Made by a program: the position numbers and the translations under genes. Shown piece after piece: positions 14,232 to 20,191 of a stretch of DNA of 20,191 bases. Under the pieces are notes generated by a model. The model was not told the origin of the DNA. It saw only the letters and a program-made list of their open reading frames with translations, and did no database searches. The DNA comes from Micromonospora sp. WMMD1102 (GTDB lineage Bacteria > Actinomycetota > Actinomycetes > Mycobacteriales > Micromonosporaceae), in contig NZ_JARUBN010000003.1 in assembly GCF_029626265.1 (NCBI RefSeq), positions 1 through 20,191 of the forward strand, given 5' to 3'. Numbering within the stretch: the stretch's first letter is position 1; every line of letters begins with the position of its first letter.

Positions 14232-14650
14232 AGGTTCGGATCATCGGCACCGAGCGGGAGATCGAGGTCGGGGAGCACCTGCTCCGTGACGGCTTGGACG
14301 TCACCGACGTCCACCACCGGCAGTCCCGGAACCACGGCACCCCGATGGCGTACCTCCAGGCCGACATCCCGGCCGAGGCGCCGTACCTGGTCGTCACCCC
14401 GCCGTTCCGGATGAAGACCACGATCCCCGCCGAGCCTGTCGAGGCCCGGCAGGTCCGGCCGACCGACCTGGTCCGGGCTGAGGACGGCGGATGGATGCGG
14501 GTCGTGCGGGTCATCCCCGACCCGGTCAGCGAATCGACGGCGGCGGTGTTCATCGACGTCGTTCCGAACGTGCGGCCGACCCGGTGGGCGTTGAAGGTCG
14601 ACGCCCTGCTGGTGCGGCGGCGTCTGCTCGATCGGGGGGACTGGGAGTGA
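14228..14650 (+). CDS. Hypothetical β-rich protein, 140 aa
   Basis: Begins VKVRIIGTEREIEVGEHLLR (a β-hairpin and helix), then a middle segment rich in Pro, then RPTDLVRAEDGGWMRVVRVI (about 79-98) and FIDVVPNVRPTRWALKVDALL. The last block resembles the C-terminal module of the protein encoded at 13405. GTG 14228 overlaps the upstream stop (GTGA). No function assigned. Confidence 0.6.
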   Translation: MKVRIIGTEREIEVGEHLLRDGLDVTDVHHRQSRNHGTPMAYLQADIPAEAPYLVVTPPFRMKTTIPAEPVEARQVRPTDLVRAEDGGWMRVVRVIPDPVSESTAAVFIDVVPNVRPTRWALKVDALLVRRRLLDRGDWE

Positions 14651-14829
14651 GGCTCGTACTGAGTGGCCTGCCGTCGGAGGTGGCGGCGGCGAAGGAGCTG
14701 GTGAAGCGGACGTTCGTGGTGTGGCGGGCCGACTCCCGGCCGATCCGGTCGAGCAGTGCCGCCACTCCTGACTACGTGACCGTGTACCTGAACGTCAGCC
14801 TGCCCGGCGGGACGGGAGACAAGTCGTGA
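14647..14829 (+). CDS. Small hypothetical protein, 60 aa
   Basis: VRLVLSGLPSEVAAAKELVK is a β-strand/helix unit, and PDYVTVYLNVSLPG a closing strand, giving a compact ββ/α fold like small proteins that accompany actinobacterial conjugative elements. It is flanked by GTGA overlaps on both sides (14647 and 14826), so it is part of the coupled operon. Function unknown. Confidence 0.6.
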   Translation: MRLVLSGLPSEVAAAKELVKRTFVVWRADSRPIRSSSAATPDYVTVYLNVSLPGGTGDKS

Positions 14830-15746
14830 CCGAGGAGGAGCCGAACTTCATCGCCCGGCACCTGCGCTGGCCGGCACTGGTCGCCGCCGTGGCGCTCACC
14901 GCGAAAGGTGAGTACGACCTGGCTCGGATGGCGCACTACGGCGAATGGATGGCAGTCCTATTCCCGATCTCGATTGATGTGTATTCGGCGGCAGCATTCC
15001 TGCGCCACCGCACGGGGGATGTCCTCGCCGGGTTGGCGTTGATGATCGGCTGTCAGATTGCCGTTCACTTGCTCCCGCTCCACATCACCGGCGAAGAGAA
15101 GGTGCCGTGGGGGTTGGTGATTGCGATCTCGTGCATTCCGCCGATCGTGGCGTGGCGGGCGCACGCGCTTGGCACCAAATCTCGGGCGGAAAAGACGAAG
15201 CCGGAACCGTCGATCGCCGAGCCCGTATCTGGCATGCCAGACATCGACGCGACGGACGTTGACGTACGTGATGCGTCGTTCGATCCGTGGTCGCTCGCCG
15301 AGCCGGCTCGTGACGCATCCCTGCCAGTCCACGCGGATGCATCACTCGGTGACCCGTTCGACGTACCGGCGATGCGTCACCCGATGCCGGAGGTGACGCG
15401 TCACGACACGCCCGCCCTGCCGGCCAGTGACGCACGGCTGACGTACCCGGCACTGACGCATCCGGCCCGCCGGACGGTGACGCACCGGATCAACGGCAGT
15501 GACGCGTCACCCGGCGACGGTCCGGACGGGTCCGAGGTGACGCGTCAGCCGGAGCCGGTGAAGACGCGTCGCGGTCCGAAGCCGGGCAAGGACGAGCGGA
15601 TGGCCGAGGTACTCCGGCTCGTCGAGGAGGACGGCATGTCCGCCCGTGCGGCGGCGAAGAAGGTCGGCATCGACGAGCAGGCGGCCCAGCGGTACGTGCG
15701 GAAGCACCGGACCAACGGCCACACGGTGGGAGGTCACGGTGCGTAA
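14826..15746 (+). CDS. DUF2637 / Spd-type membrane protein with C-terminal HTH, 306 aa
   Basis: Membrane part (residues 12-115): four hydrophobic segments, WPALVAAVALTAKGEYDLAR, WMAVLFPISIDVYSAAAFL, VLAGLALMIGCQIAVHLLPL and WGLVIAISCIPPIVAW. This matches the DUF2637 pattern of proteins involved in intramycelial plasmid spreading in actinomycetes. A long disordered Asp/Ser/His linker (about 125-245) is encoded by DNA carrying the TGACGC/GCGTCA repeats. A C-terminal HTH (about 253-300, KDERMAEVLRLVEEDGMSAR, AAAKKVGIDEQAAQRYVRKH) could bind DNA, tethering it to the membrane. GTG 14826 overlaps the previous stop. The following gene starts 8 nt before its end. Confidence 0.8.
   Translation: MTEEEPNFIARHLRWPALVAAVALTAKGEYDLARMAHYGEWMAVLFPISIDVYSAAAFLRHRTGDVLAGLALMIGCQIAVHLLPLHITGEEKVPWGLVIAISCIPPIVAWRAHALGTKSRAEKTKPEPSIAEPVSGMPDIDATDVDVRDASFDPWSLAEPARDASLPVHADASLGDPFDVPAMRHPMPEVTRHDTPALPASDARLTYPALTHPARRTVTHRINGSDASPGDGPDGSEVTRQPEPVKTRRGPKPGKDERMAEVLRLVEEDGMSARAAAKKVGIDEQAAQRYVRKHRTNGHTVGGHGA
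15268..15570. repeat. Left cluster of GTGACGCGTCAC-type repeats
   Basis: Eight exact TGACGC or GCGTCA sites begin at 15311, 15374, 15394, 15428, 15454, 15478, 15500 and 15538. Three are full or near palindromes (15393-15404, 15499-15510, 15537-15547). Weaker copies lie at 15272, 15336 and 15563. They occur in several reading frames of the DUF2637 gene and encode DAS, TRH, MRH, THP, THR and SDA, so DNA rather than protein sequence is conserved. Confidence 0.8.
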
Positions 15747-17145
15747 CCTCAACCCCTTGAGGACTCAACCCCTTGAGTCCCCGGAGAACCCGCCTCAGAC
15801 GGTCGCCAAGGACCGGGAGACGGCATCTCCCCCGGCATCAACCCCCTTGACTTCTCAACCCCTTGAGAGTCGACAGAGCGTGACCGAGAAGGCGGCCGGA
15901 ACCCGGCGGGGGAAGAAGCCGAACCCGCTGCTCGACCCGCCGATCCTGATGACCGCGATCATGCTCCTGGCCGTGCTGGAGATGGCGCTGTGGGCCGGCG
16001 TCGGCTGGCTGTGGTGGGCGGTCATCAACGCGGTGGCGGCCGTGATCGTGTTCGCGGCCCTGTTGGCGTGGCGCCGTCGCGGGAAGGGCGGTCTTCTCGA
16101 TCGTCTCCTCGGTACGTCACGTCGGCCGGGTGCGTCATCCCGGTCTGGTGCGTCACCCAAGGGCGCGTCATCGAAGAAGCCGGGCGGTGCGTCACGGAAC
16201 CCGCTGAGTCGCCTCCTGAACCCCAAGGGTGCGTCACGTCCGCGCGGTGACGGATCGGGGAAGAAGCCGGGTCTGCTTGACGCACTGCGGGGCAAGCGGC
16301 CGGGTGCGTCACGAAAGCCGGCCGGGTCCGGTGATGCGTCACGGCGGAAGCCGGGCGGGTCGGGTGACGCATCGGGGACGCGTCCGAAGAAGTCGAAGCT
16401 GTGGCCGTTCGGTGGCAAGAACCGGCCGGGCAAGTCGGGCGGGTCGAAGCCGTCGGGTGACGCGTCACGGTCGGGGAGTTCTCCATCCGGCAACCGGAAA
16501 GGGCCGGGCCGGAAGAAGAAGCCGGGCTTCTGGGATGACCTCCGCAAGGGATTCAACGACAAGCGGACCGAGGACAAGAAACGCGACGGAAAGCGCGACG
16601 AGAGCAAGAAGGAAAGGCCGGAGAAGGCGACCAACCCAACCCCCGCCGATCCGGAACAGGTGTCGGACAAGCCCGCACCGAAACAGCACAACGAGAAGCG
16701 GGCCGCACCGGCGCCGCAGCGAGGAAAGGAGACACCCATGGGAGTTCGACACGAGGACGACGCCAGCCTTCAGAGGTGGGGCCGGAACCTGCGGTCCGTT
16801 GCCCCGTCGATCGACGAGCTGGCGACGACGGCCCGGCAGCAGGGCGACATCGTGGAGGCCATCGCTACCGGGATGAAGCGGCTCGCCGACCAGGGCGAGA
16901 ACGACCTTCCGGCGAGCAAGGCGCTGACGTCGGAGGCCGAGGTGATCGCGGCCGAGCTGCGGAAGATCCGCGAGGAGGACGACGATCGGGCGAACCGGCT
17001 GCGGGCGTTGGCGGCCCGGTCGGAGGCGCTGGCGGCCCGGTACGGCCAGGAACACGAGGTCGATGAGGCGCGGCTGGCCGGTGAGCGTGGCGGCCGGGCG
17101 CGGGAGAAGCGGGCCGACGTTTCGGCGGCCGAGCAGGACACCTGA
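15739..17145 (+). CDS. Spd-like membrane protein with long basic linker, 468 aa
   Basis: The N-terminus (1-65) is Pro/Ser/Thr-rich. Two hydrophobic helices (about 72-88 PILMTAIMLLAVLEMALWAG and 95-112 WAVINAVAAVIVFAALLAW) form the membrane part. An extremely Lys/Arg/Gly/Ser-rich linker (about 115-330) has recurrent GAS and GDAS units and many RKP/KKP blocks. The C-terminal region (about 345-465) is coiled-coil-like and charged. Position between the DUF2637 gene and traB, and this layout, fit plasmid-spreading (Spd) proteins thought to act with TraB at the membrane; sequence similarity is weak. GTG 15739 has GGGAGG 5 nt upstream. A strong internal start at 16738 may give a second product. Confidence 0.7.
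   Translation: MRNLNPLRTQPLESPENPPQTVAKDRETASPPASTPLTSQPLESRQSVTEKAAGTRRGKKPNPLLDPPILMTAIMLLAVLEMALWAGVGWLWWAVINAVAAVIVFAALLAWRRRGKGGLLDRLLGTSRRPGASSRSGASPKGASSKKPGGASRNPLSRLLNPKGASRPRGDGSGKKPGLLDALRGKRPGASRKPAGSGDASRRKPGGSGDASGTRPKKSKLWPFGGKNRPGKSGGSKPSGDASRSGSSPSGNRKGPGRKKKPGFWDDLRKGFNDKRTEDKKRDGKRDESKKERPEKATNPTPADPEQVSDKPAPKQHNEKRAAPAPQRGKETPMGVRHEDDASLQRWGRNLRSVAPSIDELATTARQQGDIVEAIATGMKRLADQGENDLPASKALTSEAEVIAAELRKIREEDDDRANRLRALAARSEALAARYGQEHEVDEARLAGERGGRAREKRADVSAAEQDT
15748..15867. repeat. CTCAACCCCTTGAG repeats
   Basis: Three exact 14-bp copies, 15748-15761, 15764-15777 and 15854-15867, and one degenerate copy TCAACCCCCTTGA (15838-15850). Each has dyad arms CTCAA and TTGAG around CCCC. 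The copies encode LNPL, TQPLE and SQPLE, so two reading frames are used, again pointing to a DNA site. They sit at the very start of the Spd-like gene, between the two TGACGC repeat clusters. Confidence 0.75.
16111..16468. repeat. Right cluster of TGCGTCAC-type repeats
   Basis: Ten exact GCGTCA or TGACGC sites begin at 16132, 16150, 16165, 16189, 16231, 16278, 16306, 16336, 16365 and 16458. Most read GGTGCGTCAC on the plus strand, and 16457-16468 is the complete palindrome GTGACGCGTCAC. Weaker copies lie at 16111, 16246 and 16376. Orientation is mainly one way here, whereas it is mixed in the left cluster. Most encode GAS or GDAS in the linker of the Spd-like protein. Confidence 0.8.
16738..17145 (+). 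CDS. Possible nested gene: C-terminal domain of the Spd-like protein
   Basis: ATG 16738 is in frame with the 468-aa protein and is preceded by GGAAAGGAG at 6 nt spacing, the best ribosome binding site in this part of the window. It would give a 135-aa soluble, helical product (MGVRHEDDASLQRWGRNLRS... ) without the membrane helices and basic linker. Internal initiation may provide a free form of the coiled-coil domain, or this may be the original gene later fused to an upstream frame. Evidence is the site only. Confidence 0.42.
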   Translation: MGVRHEDDASLQRWGRNLRSVAPSIDELATTARQQGDIVEAIATGMKRLADQGENDLPASKALTSEAEVIAAELRKIREEDDDRANRLRALAARSEALAARYGQEHEVDEARLAGERGGRAREKRADVSAAEQDT

Positions 17146-17152
17146 CCTGTCC

Positions 17153-17188
17153 GGGGTGTCCCGTGGTGTACACGCTGCGGGGCACCCC
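17153..17188 (+). promoter_or_regulatory. Hairpin between spd-like gene and traB
   Basis: GGGGTGTCCC (17153-17162) can pair with GGGGCACCCC (17179-17188) with one mismatch and one wobble pair around a 16-nt loop that contains the palindrome GTGTACAC. No T-run follows, so it is not a typical terminator. It may modulate traB expression or messenger stability in the 79-nt gap, the only real gap in this operon. Confidence 0.35.
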
Positions 17189-17226
17189 TGCCGGGTTCGT
17201 GGCCAGGAAGTGAAGGGGGTTGGGTG

Positions 17227-19374
17227 ATGCGGAGTCGAAGCGGCGCGGTGTGGGTGCCGATGTGGATGCTGTTGGCGGTGCTGCTGGTGGTGGCGATCCG
17301 GCTCGGGTTCGCCCCGGTCGAGTGGTGGATTTCGCTGGTTGCCGGTCCGGTGATCGGTGTGCCGGCGGCGGTGGTGGTGTCGTTCGCGACGGACAAGCCG
17401 TGGGCGTCCGTTCACCGGTCTGCCGTGGTGCTGGCCGGGTCGGTGTGGGTGGCGTTCGTGGCGAAGACGGGTGCGGTGCAGTGGGCGGCCGTCAGCCTCG
17501 GCGCCGTGGGTGCGTTGTTCGCGGCGCTTGAGTTCGCGGTCGCCCGGAACCGGGTGATCGTGGAGACGATCCCGAACCTGCCGGACGTCGACCGGCGGCC
17601 GTCGGCGGTCCGGGAGTGGGAGGCGATGCTTCAGCGTCTCACCAAGACGAGGAAGAAGAGGGGTGAGGCCGAGGAAGACTGGGAGTGGTCCCAGCTCCGG
17701 GTCTCCGCCGTGACGCCGTGGCCGGACCGGACCGCCGGGGAGCAGGTGCACCTTGATCTGCCGGAGGGAATGACGGTCAAGGATCTGGCAGGGCAGACCG
17801 ACAAGATCGCAGGCGCCCGACGTCTTCCCGCCGGCTGCGTCGTCCGCGTGTTGGACGGGCCGCACCAGGGCGCGGCGATCCTCGACGTGATGCTCCGGGA
17901 CTGCCTCGCCGGTGACGGCCGGCGGATCTCGGAGCCAACCGACAAGGTGTCGATCTATGACGAGTTCGACATCGCGACGACCGCCCGGGGCGAGAAGCTG
18001 GACGTGTCGCTGCGGGAAGACTCGATGGTGGTCGGCGGCACCACCGGGTCGGGCAAGACGACGTTCCTACACCGGGTCATCATGCGGATGGCCCGCTGTG
18101 TGGATGCCCTGATCTGGATCGTTGACCCGAACGGCGGCGGTGTCGCCGCCCCGTGGATCGGCCCGTGGGCGCGCGGCGAGGCGTCGAAGCCGACGGTTGA
18201 CTGGGTGGCGGAGGACGAGTACGAGGCTGCTGCCCTGGTCGCTGTCGCTACCGCGATCGTGAAGGACCGGAAGACGAGCCCCGAGGCCACGGCTCGGATG
18301 CGGGCGGCGAACACGACCGTTCTTCCGGTCGACGCGAAACTCCCTCTGATCCTGGTAATCACCGACGAGGGCGGTGAGCTGCGGCAGATGGCCGGACTGA
18401 TTTCCAAGATCGTGGATGAGGGTATCGCCCGGCTGGCGCAGATCGGCCGAGCCCAGGGCGGCCGGGTCATCATGTCGGTGCTGCGCGGCACCGGGGACCT
18501 GCTCGGGAAAGGGCTGCGCACCGTCGCTTCACTGCGGTTGTGTCTCCGCATGGACGAGGAGGACGAGTACACGTACGTCCTCGGGGTGAACCCGGGCCGT
18601 GCCCGGCTGCTGCACATGGGGTCGGCGTACGTGTACCGGACGAAGGTCGACTACCGGCCGGTTCTGGCCCGGACGGTGGACGTCGACATCGCCAGCATCG
18701 AGCGGCACGCCATCGCAACCGCGCACCTGCGCCCGGACCTCGACGACCGGGGCAAGCGGGTGGCGGCCGGGGTTCGGGTTCAGGATGTGCTCGGTGGTCG
18801 GGATGCCGACGGCTTCCCCGAACTGCGGCGACACCCGGTGTTCCGGGACCTTCGGGATGGGCTGGTGTACGCGAACCGGTGGAAGCGGAAGGCGGCGATG
18901 CTGGCCGAACTGCGCGGCGAAGAAGTGCCGGAGGATGACCGGCCGGCGGAGCCGCCCGCGTTGGAGCGGCCGACGGTGGCGCCGATCGGCAGCGCGACGG
19001 AGCGGTTCCTGATCGGTACCGGGGTGACGTTGGAGCGGCAGCGTGCGCGGGCCGAGGTGACGTCAGGCGTCCAGGATCGGGCACCCGACAGTGGCATGGA
19101 CGCGGAGGCGGAGCGGCTGCTGTCCGAGGCTCACCTGAAGCTGGACGGCGTACCGGGTGATCGCAGCAAGCCGGAGAACGCCCGCGAGTGGATCGAGCTG
19201 GTGTTGCGGGACGGGTACCCGGACATGATGACCGCCGCCCAGGTCCACGCGCAGATGGGCGAGCAGGGTGTCGAGGTGTCGTACCAGCGGGTTTATGACC
19301 TGCTGAAGTCGATGGCGAAGGCCGGCGGCAAGGTGCGGCAGGAAGGGAACAGGTACGAGCTGGTCCGCGAGTAG
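17227..19374 (+). CDS. TraB/FtsK-type conjugative DNA translocase, 715 aa
   Basis: Septal/membrane ATPase that pumps double-stranded DNA between mycelial cells in actinomycete conjugation. Residues 8-105 hold four hydrophobic helices (VWVPMWMLLAVLLVVAIRLG; WWISLVAGPVIGVPAAVVVS; SAVVLAGSVWVAFVAKTGAV; WAAVSLGAVGALFAALEFAV). The motor has Walker A GGTTGSGKTT (270-279) and Walker B LILVITDEGG (374-383), with RGTGDLLGKGLR as the conserved downstream block. The C-terminal end (about 640-715) is a winged-helix segment ending SYQRVYDLLKSMAKAGGKVR, comparable to FtsK γ and the TraB site-recognition domain. ATG 17227 has AAGGGGG 7 nt upstream; GTG 17224 is the alternative. Its recognition repeats may be those at 15.3-16.5 kb. 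A strong terminator follows. Confidence 0.9.
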   Translation: MRSRSGAVWVPMWMLLAVLLVVAIRLGFAPVEWWISLVAGPVIGVPAAVVVSFATDKPWASVHRSAVVLAGSVWVAFVAKTGAVQWAAVSLGAVGALFAALEFAVARNRVIVETIPNLPDVDRRPSAVREWEAMLQRLTKTRKKRGEAEEDWEWSQLRVSAVTPWPDRTAGEQVHLDLPEGMTVKDLAGQTDKIAGARRLPAGCVVRVLDGPHQGAAILDVMLRDCLAGDGRRISEPTDKVSIYDEFDIATTARGEKLDVSLREDSMVVGGTTGSGKTTFLHRVIMRMARCVDALIWIVDPNGGGVAAPWIGPWARGEASKPTVDWVAEDEYEAAALVAVATAIVKDRKTSPEATARMRAANTTVLPVDAKLPLILVITDEGGELRQMAGLISKIVDEGIARLAQIGRAQGGRVIMSVLRGTGDLLGKGLRTVASLRLCLRMDEEDEYTYVLGVNPGRARLLHMGSAYVYRTKVDYRPVLARTVDVDIASIERHAIATAHLRPDLDDRGKRVAAGVRVQDVLGGRDADGFPELRRHPVFRDLRDGLVYANRWKRKAAMLAELRGEEVPEDDRPAEPPALERPTVAPIGSATERFLIGTGVTLERQRARAEVTSGVQDRAPDSGMDAEAERLLSEAHLKLDGVPGDRSKPENAREWIELVLRDGYPDMMTAAQVHAQMGEQGVEVSYQRVYDLLKSMAKAGGKVRQEGNRYELVRE

Positions 19375-19387
19375 GCGGAAACGAGAG

Positions 19388-19419
19388 GAACCCCCGGCCC
19401 GATGTGGGCGCGGGGGTTC
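19388..19419. terminator. Rho-independent-type hairpin terminator of the tra operon
   Basis: GAACCCCC (19388-19395) pairs with GGGGGTTC (19412-19419), and the inner GCCC/GGGC extends the stem with a small bulge; loop GATGT. TTCC follows. It separates traB from a convergent gene at 19434, so it may serve both directions. Confidence 0.75.
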
Positions 19420-19433
19420 TTCCGTGTCTGGGG

Positions 19434-19679
19434 TCAGCCGACGGCCTTGAGGAACCTTTCGACGGCGCTGCCCGGCTTCGGTACGAACTTCGGCCGGGGC
19501 TGGTCGGCGGCCGGCTGGTCGGCGGCAGCAATCCGGGCGTTGGCGCGTACCGCGTCGGCGATGCCCTCCTCGACGGCGGCACGAACCGCGTCCGGGTCGG
19601 CGCCGAGCCGGATCGCGGAGTCGGCGGCGTCTCGTGCGCGCCGGGTGTACCGGGCTGCGATGGCGTCGTCGCTGTCCAT
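19434..19679 (-). CDS. Small hypothetical protein, 81 aa
   Basis: Ala/Asp/Arg-rich helical protein: DDAIAARYTRRARDAADSAI (residues 4-23), PDAVRAAVEEGIADAVRANA, then QPAADQPRPKFVPKPG and a short end AVERFLKAVG. No family recognised. The segment AVERFLKAVG resembles ATERFLIGTG in TraB (around 19000), possibly a shared docking peptide. ATG 19679 has GGTGGAG just upstream (short spacing); GTG 19697 with GAGGT 8 nt upstream would add six residues. It converges on traB with the terminator between them. Confidence 0.55.
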   Translation of the reverse strand: MDSDDAIAARYTRRARDAADSAIRLGADPDAVRAAVEEGIADAVRANARIAAADQPAADQPRPKFVPKPGSAVERFLKAVG

Positions 19680-19725
19680 GTCTCCACCATCGCACACGGG
19701 TGCGACCTCGATCCAGTACCGACAG

Positions 19726-19752
19726 AGGGGTGGGAGCTAATCTCCCACCCCT
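19726..19752. promoter_or_regulatory. Perfect 11-bp inverted repeat between divergent small genes
   Basis: AGGGGTGGGAG (19726-19736), loop CTAAT, CTCCCACCCCT (19742-19752). It lies between the starts of the divergent genes at 19679 and 19773, with TACGCT (19754-19759) immediately after it. It may be an operator or a hairpin in one of the leaders; the perfect symmetry is seen, the function is not. Confidence 0.55.
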
Positions 19753-19772
19753 CTACGCTTGGAGGTATGACG

Positions 19773-19979
19773 GTGGTGTCAGTCCACGACGTCGCGGCCG
19801 AGATCCGGCGGCGGCTGCCCGGTGTCGACGAGCAGAAGCTTCACGCCCTGCTGTACTACTGCCAGGGTCACCACCTGGCGCACACGGGCGAGCCGCTGTT
19901 CCGTGAGGAGATCGTCGCCGCGCCGGCCGACTTCTGGGACACCGACCGGGCGTCACTCCCGCCCGTCGTCGGCGGGTAG
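19773..19979 (+). CDS. Miniature Panacea (DUF4065)-like protein, about 68 aa
   Basis: VHDVAAEIRRRLPGVDEQKL followed by HALLYYCQGHHLAHTGEPLF and REEIVA reproduces the first half of the Panacea domain (K-L-x-x-L-L-Y-Y-x-Q-G-x-x-L...G-x-P-L-F...I-x-A). This domain is the antitoxin part of PanAT toxin-antitoxin pairs and also occurs in phage proteins. The usual W-x-x-GPV block and the remaining 60-90 residues are missing; the protein ends PPVVGG. It is either a short family variant or truncated. GTG 19773 has a perfect GGAGGT 6 nt upstream; ATG 19767 abuts that site. Its end overlaps the convergent gene by 27 nt. No toxin is evident. Confidence 0.62.
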   Translation: MVSVHDVAAEIRRRLPGVDEQKLHALLYYCQGHHLAHTGEPLFREEIVAAPADFWDTDRASLPPVVGG

Positions 19980-20186
19980 CCCGGTACGCCGCACCTGTTC
20001 CGCCTCGGCCGGGGTGCCGTAGCAGTGCCCATGCTGACAGCCGTCGGGGTCACCGCACGGGTTCCGGATCAACCGGCCCGGCTGATCCCGCACGATCCCG
20101 ACCAGTTCAGTCGTCAGCCGGGACTCGTCCACGATCCGCTGCGCTTCCGCCGCCTGCTCCGGGGTGTGCCTTCGTGGCCTGGTCAT
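19953..20186 (-). CDS. Small Cys-motif hypothetical protein, 77 aa
   Basis: Helical basic start (RPRRHTPEQAAEAQRIVDES), then NPCGDPDGCQHGHCYG (residues 42-57) with C44, C50, H52, H54 and C55 as a possible small metal site, and an Ala/Glu/Arg tail. No family recognised. ATG 20186 is at the window edge, so an earlier start or an overlapping upstream gene cannot be excluded. Codon use is like the neighbouring genes. Confidence 0.5.
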   Translation of the reverse strand: MTRPRRHTPEQAAEAQRIVDESRLTTELVGIVRDQPGRLIRNPCGDPDGCQHGHCYGTPAEAEQVRRTGLPADDGRE

Positions 20187-20191
20187 GAGCC

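Noticed and set aside
15268..16468. CRISPR array as an explanation for the repeats
   Set aside because: Repeats are short (6-12 bp), irregularly spaced, in both orientations and inside open coding frames; no cas gene is present.
18470..19690. Long minus-strand open frame (406 aa) opposite traB
   Set aside because: Pro/Arg/Ser-rich composition without domains; it is the antisense shadow of TraB, which has clear Walker motifs.
1..20191. tRNA or rRNA gene serving as an integration target
   Set aside because: No cloverleaf-like or rRNA-like segment was noticed; serine integrases need not use tRNA genes.

Overview
The window is GC-rich actinobacterial DNA, most likely from a Micromonosporaceae- or Streptomyces-like host. 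This rests on strong G/C at third codon positions, frequent GTG starts, Spd/TraB-type conjugation genes and actinobacterial ICE/phage-type hypotheticals. Almost every gene looks mobile or accessory. I see no chromosomal housekeeping gene, tRNA or rRNA.

Left arm (1-8620, minus strand). A leftward operon starts with a small XRE regulator (8342-8620). It continues through two zinc-ribbon proteins, a conserved phage-type protein and a small protein with a J-domain-like HPD motif. Next is a 796-aa primase-polymerase/helicase replication protein (3603-5993). Beyond it lies a striking iteron-type origin candidate (about 3235-3612): six copies of a TTAGTTCGC-like repeat in one orientation, an AT-rich core, then six copies in the opposite orientation. 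Then come small genes in 1-19 nt overlaps, an HNH endonuclease, and the small and large phage terminase subunits; the large subunit runs off the left edge. Regulation, then replication, then HNH-TerS-TerL is the layout of a prophage or a capsid-forming phage satellite.

Centre (8625-11330). A second, larger HTH regulator is divergent from the first. It converges on a large serine integrase (9776-11266, minus). A 52-bp imperfect dyad with perfect 10-bp outer arms lies just upstream of the integrase start and overlaps its promoter; I propose it as the attachment site.

Right arm (11435-19374, plus strand). Ten CDSs lie in one rightward block, nine of them joined by 1-8 nt overlaps. They include two unclassified small proteins and three proteins carrying four copies of a Cys/Trp/His domain. 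After three more small proteins come a DUF2637-type membrane protein with a C-terminal HTH, a Spd-like two-helix membrane protein with a very basic linker, and a 715-aa TraB/FtsK-type DNA translocase with a C-terminal winged helix, followed by a strong terminator. This is the transfer module of an actinomycete integrative and conjugative element (AICE). The two membrane-protein genes carry about 18 exact copies of TGACGC/GCGTCA, often as GTGACGCGTCAC, in different reading frames. This suggests a DNA-level site, probably the recognition array of the translocase.

Right end (19434-20186). Small genes of the AICE cargo type, including a miniature Panacea (DUF4065)-like protein.

Overall the window joins a phage packaging module and an AICE conjugation module around one integrase. 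Either it is a single chimeric element able in principle to move both as packaged and as conjugated DNA, or two elements are inserted side by side. The symmetric attachment-site candidate mildly favours one circular element.
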